DNA of 64,000 nucleotides from Sipunculus nudus (lineage: Eukaryota; Annelida; Sipuncula; Golfingiida; Sipunculidae), in the NCBI GenBank assembly GCA_026874595.1, contig CM049306.1:43586019-43650018 (forward strand). Direction: 5' to 3'. This document shows positions 23,701 through 36,148 of the stretch, piece after piece. Positions within the stretch are counted from its first letter, which is position 1, and each line of letters opens with the position of its first letter. Made by a program: the position numbers and the translations under genes. The notes under the pieces were generated by a model. The model did no database searches, was not told where the DNA came from, and worked only from the letters and a program-made list of their open reading frames with translations.

Positions 23701-24536
23701 CTTATTGGTATTGTTATTCCCAGTACATAAAGGGGATAAAAGTGCATTATGGGTGCATTAAGAAAATGATTTACATTTATTAAAGCGATGTGAATAGTTG
23801 AGATCCATGGTCCCTTCATTAATGCTTATGTGGATAAAGATTCACAATAAGCTCAGGCAACCTAAAACTACATCAGGTTTGTGTACAAGTATTTGACGAG
23901 GGTTAAACATATGATCAATAAAAAATTGTAAGTTATGTAATAAAAAAAAATCATCATTCTTGGGGTTGTTTTAGCATTATTACATAAATAATAATGGTTA
24001 TATCCTGGTAGATAAACAAGAAACTGAGAAAATGTAAAGGTCTATCAAACTGCGCCAATACATATAACAAGGTTTGTAAGGAGAGATGAGAACTTGTTAC
24101 TTGTGTTACCTACATGTTTATAAGGATTAACTAAGGATTGGCATTATATTTTAAATGTTTAACATTGTAGTCAATAATAAACATTCTGTAAAACAAACCA
24201 ATGCAATTAACAGTATTTGTCATCAAATATACTGATATAGCATATTAGATGATGTCATAGTCACACAGAGTCTTAGAGGATGAAAAATACATCATTAACG
24301 CCTATATTCCTGTAGTCAACAAGACTAAATGAAACCTAAATAGTAAAATATTACAGAACACAAAATTATAAAGGAAAATTAGCCTGTATTAGATATCCAC
24401 TATTATCACTATCAGAAAATATGATTTAGCATAATTTTAAGCTACTGATTTTAACACAGGTAATCTGTTATTGTAATAATGTAAATAGTGTTGGCAGCTT
24501 TAAAGTTCAGGTATTTTGACAAAAGAGTGACCTTAC
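20786..24536. other. AT-rich sequence, FANK1 intron 4 side
   Basis: No ankyrin-repeat exon or other convincing exon was found on either strand. A palindrome-rich GATCATGTGATCATA repeat at 21361-21427 and a one-mismatch X-box (ATCACCATGGCAAC near 22169) are the only structures noticed. Confidence 0.55.
21361..21427. repeat. Short tandem of GATCATGTGATCATA palindromes
   Basis: TGATCATGTGATCATA occurs twice, each followed by a TGAYCATGTG block. The result is a cluster of overlapping TGATCA and CATG palindromes. Confidence 0.8.
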
Positions 24537-24618
24537 CCTGAATCTAAAACTCTCTCAAGCCCTGCCAGGTCTTCCAGGTTGATGGCTCTGTGTAAGTGTT
24601 CCCCCGTTAAGGGTTCCT
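24537..24618 (-). CDS. FANK1: FANK1 exon 4: linker and start of ankyrin region
   Basis: On the minus strand an acceptor (TTTGACAG, AG at 24620-24619) and donor (GTAAGG, 24536-24531) bound 82 bases. They read on from exon 3 as K followed by EPLTGEHLHRAINLEDL. Vertebrate FANK1 has REPISSEHLHRAV directly after its FN3 domain, so position, content and order all agree. The exon ends two bases into a Gly codon. In the family this linker leads into about six ankyrin repeats; none is visible to the left in the window, so the next intron probably exceeds 24 kb. The exon is open only in this frame and shows no break. A 9-bp inverted repeat spans its acceptor (see findings). Confidence 0.9.
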
Positions 24619-24639
24619 CTGTCAAATTAAACAGAGGAA
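24614..24639 (-). other. Hairpin across the exon 4 splice acceptor
   Basis: TTCCTCTGT at 24614-24622 is perfectly complementary to ACAGAGGAA at 24631-24639, separated by 8 nt. In the minus-strand transcript the stem includes the AG and the first exon bases. Confidence 0.8.
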
Positions 24640-25189
24640 TCCACAGTGAAGAGGCATGGTGAAGGTATGTGTCACTCTAGAGTAAATCTTATATTTACTT
24701 GTGTATAAACCCTGATTCAGATATTTCATAATATCACCAGTGTGCTTAAGACTGGAAGTTTGAAGATTAAATATTTATATAATTAAAGACATTAAATAAT
24801 GGTGTGCATCATAGAATAAAAAGATATATGACAGAATAACAAAGACACATATCATGTATTTTGAAGTAACTTTTAGTATAATCTTATATTTTTGATAATA
24901 AGTTATAACATTAAATGTAATTTAATATAGTGCAATATAATATAATACAATATGACATAATGCTAGCAACTTTTTTTCCTACTCAAAGACACAACAACAA
25001 AAAATTTGACCAATTTAACAGTTTGGTAGAACTGACATAACATTAGATAAACCTTGAAATAGTGTAATACCATAAAATAATAACTGATGACCACCATTAC
25101 TAAAGGACTGAATAATTGACTCATTTAGTGGAACACGGTTTAGTATTCTTGCTTTAAAGCCCTTGTAGACCAACCATGAGATGTAAAGG

Positions 25190-25576
25190 AGCATTCCATA
25201 TGTGTGTATGCAGTACATATGTATTATGTATTTATGTATGCATATGCAGCTAAGATAAGAATCACACACATATTCTCTAGGAGTGATTCCATACATGTGT
25301 TTGCAGTACATATGCATATACATGTATGTGCCTGCAGCATGTTTCAATCACTCAAGGTAGCAATTGAAAACGCATACGCATGGTAATGGCTGGGGGAATT
25401 CCTAACTTCAGTGTTAGGGAATTCCTCTAACAGATGACATCTCTACACTATGACAGCTCTGAACTATAGGCCCGCATATGCATACCTATTAATGGAATCA
25501 CAGCATCCGTTTTCTAGCTGAATTATGTATACATACTGCATATGCATACATACAAAATACGCATATATGGAATGCT
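25190..25576. mobile_element. MITE-like element beside FANK1 exon 3 (387 bp)
   Basis: It begins AGCATTCCATATGTGTGTATG and ends in the inverted form ...CATATATGGAATGCT. Internal TATGCATATGCAG blocks also recur in both orientations, and an inner GGAATTCCTAAC/GTTAGGGAATTCC hairpin lies near 25396-25425. It has no coding capacity. Its right end is 18 bp from exon 3. Confidence 0.7.
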
Positions 25577-25594
25577 AGCTTAAGAAATACTTAC

Positions 25595-25719
25595 TTGTTG
25601 TGGTGACTGTAGTTGCAGGGCTCCATTCACTGTTGCCATGCTCGTTCATGAAACGTATGCGGTACGTGTAGGAGGTCCATGCCTCTAGGCCCTCTATAAT
25701 GTGCTTCTTAGCATACCCT
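25595..25719 (-). CDS. FANK1: FANK1 exon 3: C-terminal half of the FN3 domain
   Basis: The acceptor GTTTTCCAG (AG at 25721-25720) and donor GTAAGTAT (25594-25587) bound 125 bases. They read TGYAKKHIIEGLEAWTSY across the junction, then RIRFMNEHGNSEWSP, and end with Thr residues. This is the E-F-G strand half of a fibronectin type III fold: the Leu before the loop, the Tyr-x-Tyr/Arg core, the NxxG turn and the Trp-Ser-Pro end. It aligns with vertebrate FANK1 TGYATKHVVEGLEP. Exon 2 ends with AC and this exon supplies A, restoring the Thr codon. It ends after one base of the Lys codon completed by exon 4. FANK1 in vertebrates is a testis-enriched nuclear/cytoplasmic protein; here only the domain is visible. 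Confidence 0.95.
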
Positions 25720-26534
25720 CTGGAAAACGTAAACCTCACAGTCAAGATCCAGTAACATGATGTGTATTAGTAACTACTCAGAAAGCGTTAACCTTTGCCA
25801 AGAAGGTTTGATTTATTATTCAAATGTGAGGATCTTTCCTTAAAAATTGTGAACCATGCCTGCCTAACAGTACAAAATTTGTATAAGAATGTTCAAGATT
25901 GTGATGTCAGAAAAACAATGACAAAATATATATATATATAGCACTAAAGAGTGCAAATCTTTCTAAAAAAAGTTTGGTTTATAACCCCAACACGCAGAAA
26001 CCCTCAGACAGACCATGAAATACGCCTGACTTATAAGTTATAGTACAAAATTTGTCTGCCAGATGCCAGCACCTGTGGTAGGATATTCTGATATAACAGA
26101 TACAAACAGACATATAATGATACCACAGTTTTTTTGTTGATCCAGATCAGCTCTGGAATATATTCCTAATTTACTTGCCTCACGACCCATCTGTCCACAA
26201 AGTGTCGCTGTAATCTAGCCATAACTACACAGATAAACAAATAAATTAGATGGTAAGAGGTCAAACACACGCTGTTGTTGGTTTTCTGTGACCCTGCATC
26301 TCACAACCTTTGTAAGGAATCATTTAAGAAAATTATAAGGAGAAGTTTTTGTGTATACAATCAATTTGACAAAAAAAAAAAAAAACAACTGGTTAATTTA
26401 CACAATCCCTTGCAAAACTCTCAAAACAATCATATAAATTTGTTACCAGCAGAGTGAAGAGAAATATACAAACAGAAAGACTTCAAACCGATAGGCAGGC
26501 ACACAAACATATCTTACATAGAAGGCCGTTAACA

Positions 26535-26905
26535 TGGGAATTCATTTAGTGGAACCTGCCTGAAAGACCACATATCTAATAAGACCACCTCTCTATTAGT
26601 AGAATATTTAGCCCCCCCCCCCCCCCCCCCAGATGAGGGGGAGGGGTCCAAGGAGTAACCTTTTTTTAAAGGATTTTTTTAAGGATTTCAGAACAATTTC
26701 TACGGCCTGGATCACCCTAACCCTGCCTCAGGACCTCACTATAGGTTTTATCATTAGTCCTCATATAGGTAGGACCCCTCCCTTCCATAAAAATCCTAGA
26801 TCTGCCCCTGCTTAACTGAACCGAAAGCATTCACATTGGTCATATCTGACCTGTCTAATAAAATTTGACATTTTTCAGCTAGTCCCACAAGTGGTTTTGT
26901 TACCC
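26535..26905. repeat. TTAAAGACCACC-type repeat interrupted by a second repeat
   Basis: The left part has GTGGAACCTGCCTGAAAGACC and AATAAGACCACC, and the right part has GAAAGCATTCACATTGGTCAT and GACCTGTCTAATAA. These are the same blocks, in the same order, as in 41385-41556. Between them lie a run of 19 C (26612-26630) and a ~185-bp sequence from AGATGAGGGGGAGGGG to CCTAGATCTGCCCCTGC, consistent with a nested insertion. Confidence 0.7.
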
Positions 26906-28129
26906 AGATTTCAATGTTTCATATCGGTTTAAATTCACTGAAAGTGATAATATACACTGATGGTAAAATTACATTAAAGTATAGCTCTGTTTAACATTGT
27001 GCACTTTGTGATTTATGCCTATTGGTGAACAAGGGAATAAAGATAAGAAAACAGGTATAGGACACTGAATGAGCATGCAAAGTGGCTCACTGCAATAGCA
27101 GGAGCATTTCATGTGGGCACTTAAAGGGTTAACAGCTCATCATTGATCCTGAGAGGGCTAACGACATGGTTCGAATCTCTCAGCTGATTTATAAACAGAA
27201 TCATACCTTCTTTGCTATGAGGTGGCCATCTCGGCTACAGAAAGACTTATGTGTGTATTATCTCATACCATTTAATAGCTCATTTTGACTGAACCCAAAG
27301 TTTCCAAGTAAAACCATTCGAGCACATGGAATTACTATCTCCTATTCGCCTGTTTTTTACTTTGTTATGGTTCTGTGTCTGACTAATCACAGTCCATGTG
27401 CACTTGTTCAACAAAACTAGACTACATGAACAGAGGTCTGATGTTACCCATGTGTGACAACTCCCAAACATGGAGACATAAAATGGAAGAAGAAACACAG
27501 GAGAAACACCTGTCAGAAGCTAGAAATATCTTGATTTGTGAAGTTGCCACCAGGTAGCATGTGTGCTTTGTCTACATTTGTATCACTGTTTGCACCTGGT
27601 GAAAGCTATTTTCCTCATGTGTACAGAAGTAAGCACATGGTTTCAGAACATAATACTGTGAGATACCATATTATTTTAAGAAGAAAAAAATATATATTTC
27701 TTGTTTATTTATCACAAACTTAATATTATACAAATAGCGACCCTTTAAGGGAGGATTCAAGGTAAAAATAGCTGATTTAATGTTAAAATTTCCTACCCTT
27801 CATACATACATTACCCAGTGGTATCTGATCAATTTCTCATTTTAGCAATCAAATACGATAATTTGTAAAATCATATATAAATTGACCAAAGGGTCATGAT
27901 GTTTAGCCTGCAGAAATGGGACAATTTATTGAGGAAGCTTTAGAAACCTGCATTTTTTTGCAATTTACCATTCCTTGCATTCATAAGAATAAGCAGATCA
28001 ACCTGAAAAATACGCTCTTTACCCAGCTCTTTAACTATAGTCCTACTTCCATTATGGTAAGCGCTGTTTGTTTTGACCTCGTATCCTGAATTGCTACACC
28101 AGAGGGGAGCACTGTATTTTTGTCCAATC

Positions 28130-28690
28130 AGATGAGACCTTGTGCTGGAAGACATGGCCAAGCCAGGAATACACAGAGCCTGGATCATGTTCATTTCGTT
28201 TTGAGTGACAGCTCATCGCCCCGGTTACCGTATGAACAGGCCACAGGCTTAGAGAGAATTGCCGCAGACGTGGTTTACTTAGGGCCTTGGGCACATAGGA
28301 TGCCCAGTCAGTGAGCTGTAATTCAAACGAAACGTAACAACAAAGGCTGCGTGCACACCTCGCTGGCTGGTTTCAGTTCTGCAGACACCAGACATATGGC
28401 TATGCTAACACAGTCATACTGTCAGAATCGAATCGGTCGATGATGCGAGAATGCAGAGGGAGCAATTAAAATTTGAACTTAAACTTGTCTTCAAACGGCA
28501 CTTGAAGCGCAGCTATGGGTGGAGCCAGGATGCCTGTCACATCATACGCAAGTTTTGTTCAGCGGACAACAAACCACCATCTGGTGTCTAAATATATCAT
28601 AAATGGTCAAAGCTGGCAGCGTGAAAATCAGTTGCTTCTTTAGAAGCGTAATATTTCCTCTGCCTCGGGAGCGTACCTGAAAAACATCCA
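28130..28690. other. CpG-rich island within FANK1 intron 2
   Basis: CpG dinucleotides are frequent here (ATCGCCCCGGTTACCG, GAATCGGTCGATGATGCGAG, CTCGGGAGCGTAC), whereas the flanks are AT-rich and CpG-poor. No exon with good splice sites on both sides was found. It could be a regulatory island or a young insertion. Confidence 0.45.
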
Positions 28691-31562
28691 AGGAGCAATC
28701 TAGTCAGTAACAGTTAAGAGCTCTTATAGTGATAGCATTGTTTGATTGGAATCTGCAGTTTCAGAATATGATGTGATGAAAGGACATCAATTAATTTAAA
28801 TATAATGAGGCAATATCTGCTGATGGAACATTGAGTGCTGTTCTGATTGACAATAATATCATCCAGGTTGACTGGTTGATCAAATCTTTATCTGACCACA
28901 CTGACACACCTGATATTCATTAACAATGACACCTACATGGGCAAGAGATTGGCAGCTGATTAAATGTTGTATGTCTCAACAAGATAGAAACCCTTCAGCT
29001 GAGCCCATTTGATCCTAACTTACATATGATTAACTTAATAGCCAGGGAATAGATCTTGGCCATTTTATAGGCATGTCACAACTCTATGCTTTACAATTTG
29101 CTTAATCTTGTTAATTTTTCATATTAGCATCATCCATGTATGAACCATGTAGTCTGTCTTTTGGTGAATGACTGCTTTTGGTTTAAGAACTGTGGAAGGA
29201 AAATCTGACAATTTTTTTTTAAAAGAAGAAATCTAAAGATTATTTCTAATACACTAAAATATTGCCCTTTATTTGATATAAAAGTTTAAGTAGAAAAAAG
29301 TTATGAAAATTTGAAAACCTTCATCCATTTTGTCTAATATATATCTCAAAGTAATTTTTAATTCTTGATATTATGCAAACTCACTTTGATAGGAGTCATA
29401 GATTGAAGTTTTTTTTGTTTCAGTTCTACCATTTATGTACATACTAGTACATAGGGAGGTCTGGGCCACTAAAAGTCAGTAATGAAATCCTATTCTGACT
29501 ATGTGAACAAAAGGTCTATCGAGAATGAAACCCTCATAGTTAAGGCTCAATTTTCTTTAATAAATAATGAGATCAAACACATTAAGATCCTAGACGCTTT
29601 GGTTAAAGAAACAAATACACCTCTTATGTACACATATTTTACACAAATAAGGTTTAATTTTTTACAGAACATTTCACATTGAAGGCTACTTTCCATAATA
29701 CATCACTAAAAGACCTCTCTTAACATAACAAATGTTGAGTCACACACCCAAAGTATCCTGTAAGTGAATAACTGGTAAACCAAAAGCTATGATTACAGAC
29801 TAAGCAAGTCTGTGAATAAGGTTAAACTATGGAATAAAATTCCTCTTATCTTCTCTGAGGTGTGTGATTACACTGAGCCCTGTGGAGAAGGTGACATGCT
29901 TTCACAGTCTCAAGAGGTACAGTATGCCCAATTAGTAAAATCCACTGAAAACTAATCTTCTCTCTGGCAGGAACTTGTAATCAAGCATGAAATAAGTCAA
30001 TATCACATTTAGCAGTGAGAGTCCAGGTGTGCAGAGGTAAACAAATGCTACCGTCTGTTGTTGAGGTAAGTCAGGATTCCTGCAAGGCTCATGAAGACAA
30101 TGTAGGAATTTTATAGAAGCACTTGAGACAAAATTACAGAGTTTAAAGGGGTCTTCAGGAAAAGTACAGGAGTTTCCACAGCACAACCATGTTTTGCATG
30201 GTTACTTACCATGACAATCTGTTCTCTGAGCAGATTATGAAGGTCTGTTTGATTGGTTTAGAGGGCTGTACATTAAACACTGCAAGGCTTTAATACCTGG
30301 ACAGCCACACTCTGTATACAACATTTATGACCATCTTTTGGTAATGTCTTATGGTGGGATGAACAATGGAATGACAAAGGCAACAGGACTTATGATCTGT
30401 TGCTATTTCTTATATATAGGCATTGTATTTAATCTGTTTAACTTATTTTTATGTTTTAATTGGTTCATCAAGTTTACAAATCACATTCATAGCATGGAGG
30501 CATTGGTTGTAGTCTTGCACAGCCGAGAGCCATGATACTTGAAATTCCATAGCTACCAGGTCAATAGGTGGGATACCTGTGAAGTTTGGGTGCGTCTTGT
30601 ATTATGGACTTTACCAGAAACAAAACTTGACCAGCTAATCTCCATGAGGAATCTTAAAGTTAGGATGCAGCTTGTTATAAGGATGCAACTTCTGTTAGGA
30701 ATTTTTCGGTACATTTAAATTTGTCACCATGACGTCACAGATGTGGTTAACACACTTTCTCTGTACCCCAATTCAAAAGGCATTTCTATGTCACCAATAA
30801 TTTGGGTCCAACCAAAATACCAATCCCTGATTACTCCAGACTAGGTTCTAGACCTTGACATTTCCATTAAAAGGAAAAAAATAATAGACAAAAAATATCT
30901 TGAAATTCAATAGGTTTTGTATGATTATAGATAAGAGAAAATGACAGAGACACAAAAAAAACCCCAGGAATATGGCAAATAAATGACATATTCAAGTAGA
31001 ACTAACTAATAAATGAAAGTGGTTTGTCGTGACGATGATGATGCCCCTCAACACTGGGGCATGAGTGATATAATTGCTGCTACTTGATTGATACAATCCT
31101 CATACAGGCACGAGGGCCTTCAATAGTCAAGGCTGGCCAAGTTTACACTCCTCTCGATACCGGTACTCAAGTCTGGTGATTATGGAAGCCAAAACACATA
31201 ACCTCCTGTGACAGGGACAGCGCGGGGTGAAACCGAGGCAAGGCTTCGTTTATAAGCCGAGGATGATCAGCTGGAGATGTAACAAAGTTCAGATAAACCA
31301 AACAAACATATGACCTCGTATCATATCATATCTGTGTGTGCTTTGACTATTAAAATATACCCTTGCTTCCAACGGTTCTTTGGCTGATGTCTGACATTGA
31401 CTTTATCTCATATATAATATCAAGAGCTAAGGTTAGTGTTGGGAATCAGTTGTCATATCGAGATCAACTATCAGTCATTTATAATTAAAGAAAATTTACC
31501 AATGTTTTTACCTGGCATTGCAGGAAATGCAAGTAATCAACAATTCCTTAGGGTTATTATAT

Positions 31563-32425
31563 TACAGTGAAACTCCTCAAAGCCGGACACTCAAGGGGCT
31601 TGAGAATTTTGTCCGTATTAGTAAGTTGTCCTGTTCAGAGGAGTTCAGCATATTGTGCAATTCATCATTGAATGTTACTGATATCTTTTGAAAATAGCTT
31701 AAATATGAATTTAAAATTTATAAAATATAATTATTAAAAAAGGAAAGACAAACACTTTCTTTCTCTCTTTCAACTTCATTAGCTAGGCCTCACACATTAA
31801 TCTAGGCATTTTCACTTTGACATACCATGCTTCATCTTCTAAATATGCATAGTTCATGGCTGGTTGCACTAGGTTACTGAAGACTGATTATTGACAGCAC
31901 CCAGACAGCATGATTATTTGATAAAGGATAGTCTTCACAGCTCATTCACCATAATAAAGTGCAAACTGTCGCGAACTAGTTGAGGCTCCCTCGGCCAGAC
32001 GCCTATAACAATGCACAAACTTTAGTCTTTGATGGTGGTCTTGTTAAATGAGAAGCTGTTTGAAAGCTTAGTTTTTTTCCTGATTGACCAGCCAATCTTT
32101 ATAAAGTAATGCTTGTGATATCTACACGTATTCAGAAATAAACAACAATTCCGACTGTATATTCACATGTAACGTCACCAAGGTTAACCAAATTATGCTT
32201 ATCCTCAGGCTGTTGCTTTGAACAAAACAGGACATACGAGGTCATAACCTCGGGACGCCATTTCCCGGCAGATATATGAACAAAAATAGAACTCGCGATG
32301 CCTGTCCGCTTGAGAGGGTCGTAATATGTACTGGATATGCTGGTGGGACGGGAAAGTCTATCCGTTGTCTGGGAGAGTGAGTTGTCCGCTTTACTGAGGT
32401 ATTTGCAAGAAGGAGTTTCACTGTA
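31563..32425. mobile_element. TIR element, TACAGTGAAACTCCT type (863 bp)
   Basis: It begins TACAGTGAAACTCCTCAAAG and ends AAGGAGTTTCACTGTA. The subterminal AAGCCGGACA and its inverted counterpart TGTCCGCTTTA extend the symmetry. The TACAGTGAAAC terminus is shared with the element at 60931-61118. No transposase is recognisable, so it is non-autonomous. Confidence 0.75.
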
Positions 32426-33774
32426 CTGCAAACTTTAATTGCATTGGTGTTCAAGAGTGGAACACAAAACCTGATTTATGTGGAAGAGCTCTGATATCAG
32501 TCTCTGATCAGGTCTGCAATGACTGGTGACTCTCAAAATAAATCTCCCTTAGTATGCCCGCACTATTATAGTTTACCTTAAACTATAAAATAATTCTATT
32601 TAATGTGTGACATGAATGCTTTTTCTGTTCTCCATCTGGGCCAAAACCAGGTCGGAATTTTATTTCACCCAAGTAAAAGTAATGGCAGAAAAGCATTGAG
32701 ATTCATAAGTCACAATGTTACTTGAGTTTAATAAAAGTTTCAAAACAGATTAGATAAGTATAATTCTAATTACAGCACAATTCATGTAGTTACATTATTT
32801 TTAAATCTTATTTTGAACAATCTTAACAAAAGCAGAAACTTTTTTTCTTGTTGGTCTTCAAAAATATTTTAATGTAAACAGTTGGTGGCACTTATTTAAT
32901 CAGGGGATCTTCTCTCTATATTTCTAACATATCTAAAGTATAATATTCTTGAATTCTCCACATAAAGGATATATTGAAAATATTATAAACTGTTTTGTGA
33001 ACAAATCTGTGATTTCTGATTTAAGCACAGGATCCAATAATAGGATCCCTTACATTAAATAGCTATATATTAGGCCACTTAGTGCAAAATATCAATCGCT
33101 CTCAGCTATCCAAGACATGACACAGGGAATCAATATACTCAGTCCCATAAGGACCATAAGTTAACAAGTGTTGAGGTTGCTATATTTGCTTCACACAGGA
33201 TTAGATATAACAAGAGGAAAATAATCTGCTGAAATTGCACTCTGCCATCTAAATTTCCTGGTGAAAACATATTGATATCATCCAGAATGATTTTCAGCTT
33301 CAGCTGTGTTTGGAAGCATCATCAGTGTCCATGGCAACCAGATGTTGAGCCATCAGCCGCAAGAAAAGCTTCAATAATGTGAAACACTTGCAGTGGGATT
33401 CCTCCATATCAGCACCTCTAGCAGGTCAAAGGTAAACTTTTTTTTAAAGTAATCACACTTAAACTCAAGTACTTTCCAAGTACAGGCAATGTTCCAATTA
33501 AAAGAGATCAATGATAAATGAGACTAATAACAAACATTACTTTGGTTTTTATTATAGTTTTTTTACTGTGAATAAGAAATGCTTTTTCTGTGGTTATATA
33601 TGCATTGCCATCTTTCACATGGTAACGTTCATTAATTACTGAATCAAGTGACTGACATATAACTGTAATCATCATAGGCACTTGACTATAACATCTGTTA
33701 GGTTTAATCTCACTGACACTTAATCAGATATGTTTGACACTGACATGAGTGCAAGGTCATAATTACTGACAAAA

Positions 33775-33845
33775 ATACTGTATTCAACGTAATAAGCTCC
33801 TCTCCCAAAATAAGCGCCTCCCCCCCCCCCCCCCCCCCCAACCAA
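33775..33845. repeat. GTAATAAGC repeat with 20-nt poly-C tract
   Basis: ACTGTATTCAACGTAATAAGC is followed by TAAGCGCCTC and 20 C residues (33820-33839). Related heads occur at about 51064 (TATTCGACGTAATAAGC) and 54797 (TATTTGATGTAATGAGC), and in inverse orientation near 60405-60450. Confidence 0.7.
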
Positions 33846-36148
33846 CCCAATTTGGGAAATCACTTTAAGAAAAGTAAGGAATGGGCCATCCTTACCTCAC
33901 TTTTCACCCTAGCCAATATAACATGGGGCAACATAATGCTTTCATATCACACCGCCAAGCTTAAAAGTTACCACCAGATTTTATTCTTTCTCTGTTAGGC
34001 TTAATCATATAATATAATACTATTATTAGTTACACACAACAGAATCAGTGGTCAAGTGTGTCACAGATAACACTGAATGACTGTCCGTGAAGGCCGACCC
34101 TGCAGGCGGCCATGCTGACCGGGTGACCTGAATTCATGTATCTATGTGGATGTATTATGCCATAAAATATACATACATACCATATTTGCTCCTGTGCAGG
34201 ACGATAAGTTTTATCCTAAAAATATTTGGCAAGAAGGGTGACCGTCTTATAAACAGGTACAAGTTTTTCAGCGTCCTCAGAACTGCCAAGGATAATTTAC
34301 GGCAATCAGCATTATAACGTCGGTCGAACTGGACGACGTGAATATTGATGATCATGTCCGTATGGTGGTAATATACACTCAAGAACATTACAATGCTTTG
34401 TTTTTGTTTAAATTGATCATTTATACATCAGATTTATATGTGCACATAGTTATATAATTTGTAAGAAATGGTTTGCCCTTGACACATTGAAACAGGGATT
34501 TTAACTGAATCAATTTATAAAAGGCCTTCTGACAGTAGAGCAGTGATTTTCCGCGATCACAGACGGAATTGTGGATCTGACAGACGGAAAATCCCAATAT
34601 ATAAGTTTTAATGTATTTTTTGGGCAAAACTATCTTGGCAATTCACATGAAACATGTATACAATGATATAATTGTCGATGCCGCTGACAGTGTGCGGGGC
34701 TTACCCGTGTTCTCAAGATCCCAGAGCCCTGGGTTAAATTGTGTGTGTAACATTGCTCACGCAAGGGATGCTGGGAACTTGCCTTAATGCCATCCAATAG
34801 CACGTAATATGGATGATTTTTTTCTTATGGTGCCGTATTTACCACATAAAATGTTCAAGATTCCAGTGAATGCGAACCCTGTCAGCTGGCTTTCACACTG
34901 ACATACACGGAAACTTGCACATGGCACTTTGATTACAAAACAACCATTAGAGCGTTATAATTATAAATATGAAGTGGCCTTTCCTCATGTGACGTGAAAT
35001 TCAATGTTTGTCAAGCTTGTATTATTGGACTACTTCAAGAAATGAATGTATTATAACGGGCTAACAAAGGTCCAGAAAGAGAGCGCATTTCCGCTGGATA
35101 AAAATATGACAAATTTTCACACAATTTTAAAACAAAACCCCAGATTTGGTGCGTATACATACTGAAGTTAATATAATATGCTGGAGTCTGAAGGACAGTC
35201 ATTCAGCTTTTTTTTTTTTTAAATTTTTACATGTAATATCATGCACAATGAAGGACAAAATGAACAATTATTGGTGATGCCATTCCATGTCATACATCGG
35301 CTCAGCTGTCAAAGGTTTTTGCGTGAGGTGACTGACATAATCATGGTACCGGCGTCCTGTATTATATTTTTTCATCTTTCAATTAAATATTGTTTAACAT
35401 ACCTTTAAATGAAGTTTTATACATTCTACTACCCCTTATTAGGCGGTAACTTTTATTAAAGAGTTCATTTATTACCATCCTTATTTTTCCTCTTTACCTG
35501 CAAAGGAAATCTCGAACTGCAGTCATCCATACAATTCTCTCATACAAAACAAAATAAAATTGTCTGCAAATCGGTATTACTTGGATTAGTAATTATTTTT
35601 GAAAAACTTCACACAACCATCGCTAAAAGATCATTGGTTTTTCTGAATTGTCCTGAATGTGCTGTGAAGTCAAACACATCTACACATGCCGCAGTGTTAA
35701 ATAAAGAGGATTGTAACGCATTTTGGAAAATGACAGAATTTGGGTTGGGGGGGGGGGGGGCTTTTTAGGGCATAAACAATATTTGGAAAAATATTACTTG
35801 GAATACACTAAGCCTCAATAATGAAAATGGCTTGTATCCCTGAAAACAACATTTTATAGACTTATCATGGGCTCTCTGTTATCCCTGTCACCTTCAAAAG
35901 ATATATGAAGTGGATATTTTTCAAAATTCATCAACACATTTTTTACTTCTGCTAATGAAACACCAAAAACAGCTGGTTCACCTAAAGATATTTGATGACT
36001 TATAGCTGGTACTGGACAGGACTGACTATGTTTCCTTTACATGAAATCTGATTCTGTGTTCACTGGCAGACACAGATCAGTGGTGAGATTTAGGAAGGAA
36101 ATTATGAAGTCACCAATACCATCACCCCTTATAGTTCCCTGCTTACAA

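Noticed and set aside
26170-26210. 40-bp segment with GGCTAG acceptor and GTAAAT donor on the minus strand in FANK1 intron 2
   Set aside because: Including it would disrupt the family-matching join of exons 2 and 3, and its length is not supported by any reading frame evidence.
27078-27180. tRNA-like A box (TGGCTCACTGC) and B box (GGTTCGAATCT)
   Set aside because: Spacing of about 84 bp is possible for a tRNA-derived SINE, but no cloverleaf arms pair around it and no second copy was seen.
28550-28690. Possible minus-strand exon after GTTTTTCAG
   Set aside because: The acceptor looks fair and a frame is open to a stop, but no donor, polyadenylation signal or recognisable protein supports it, and it does not fit between FANK1 exons 2 and 3, which already join.
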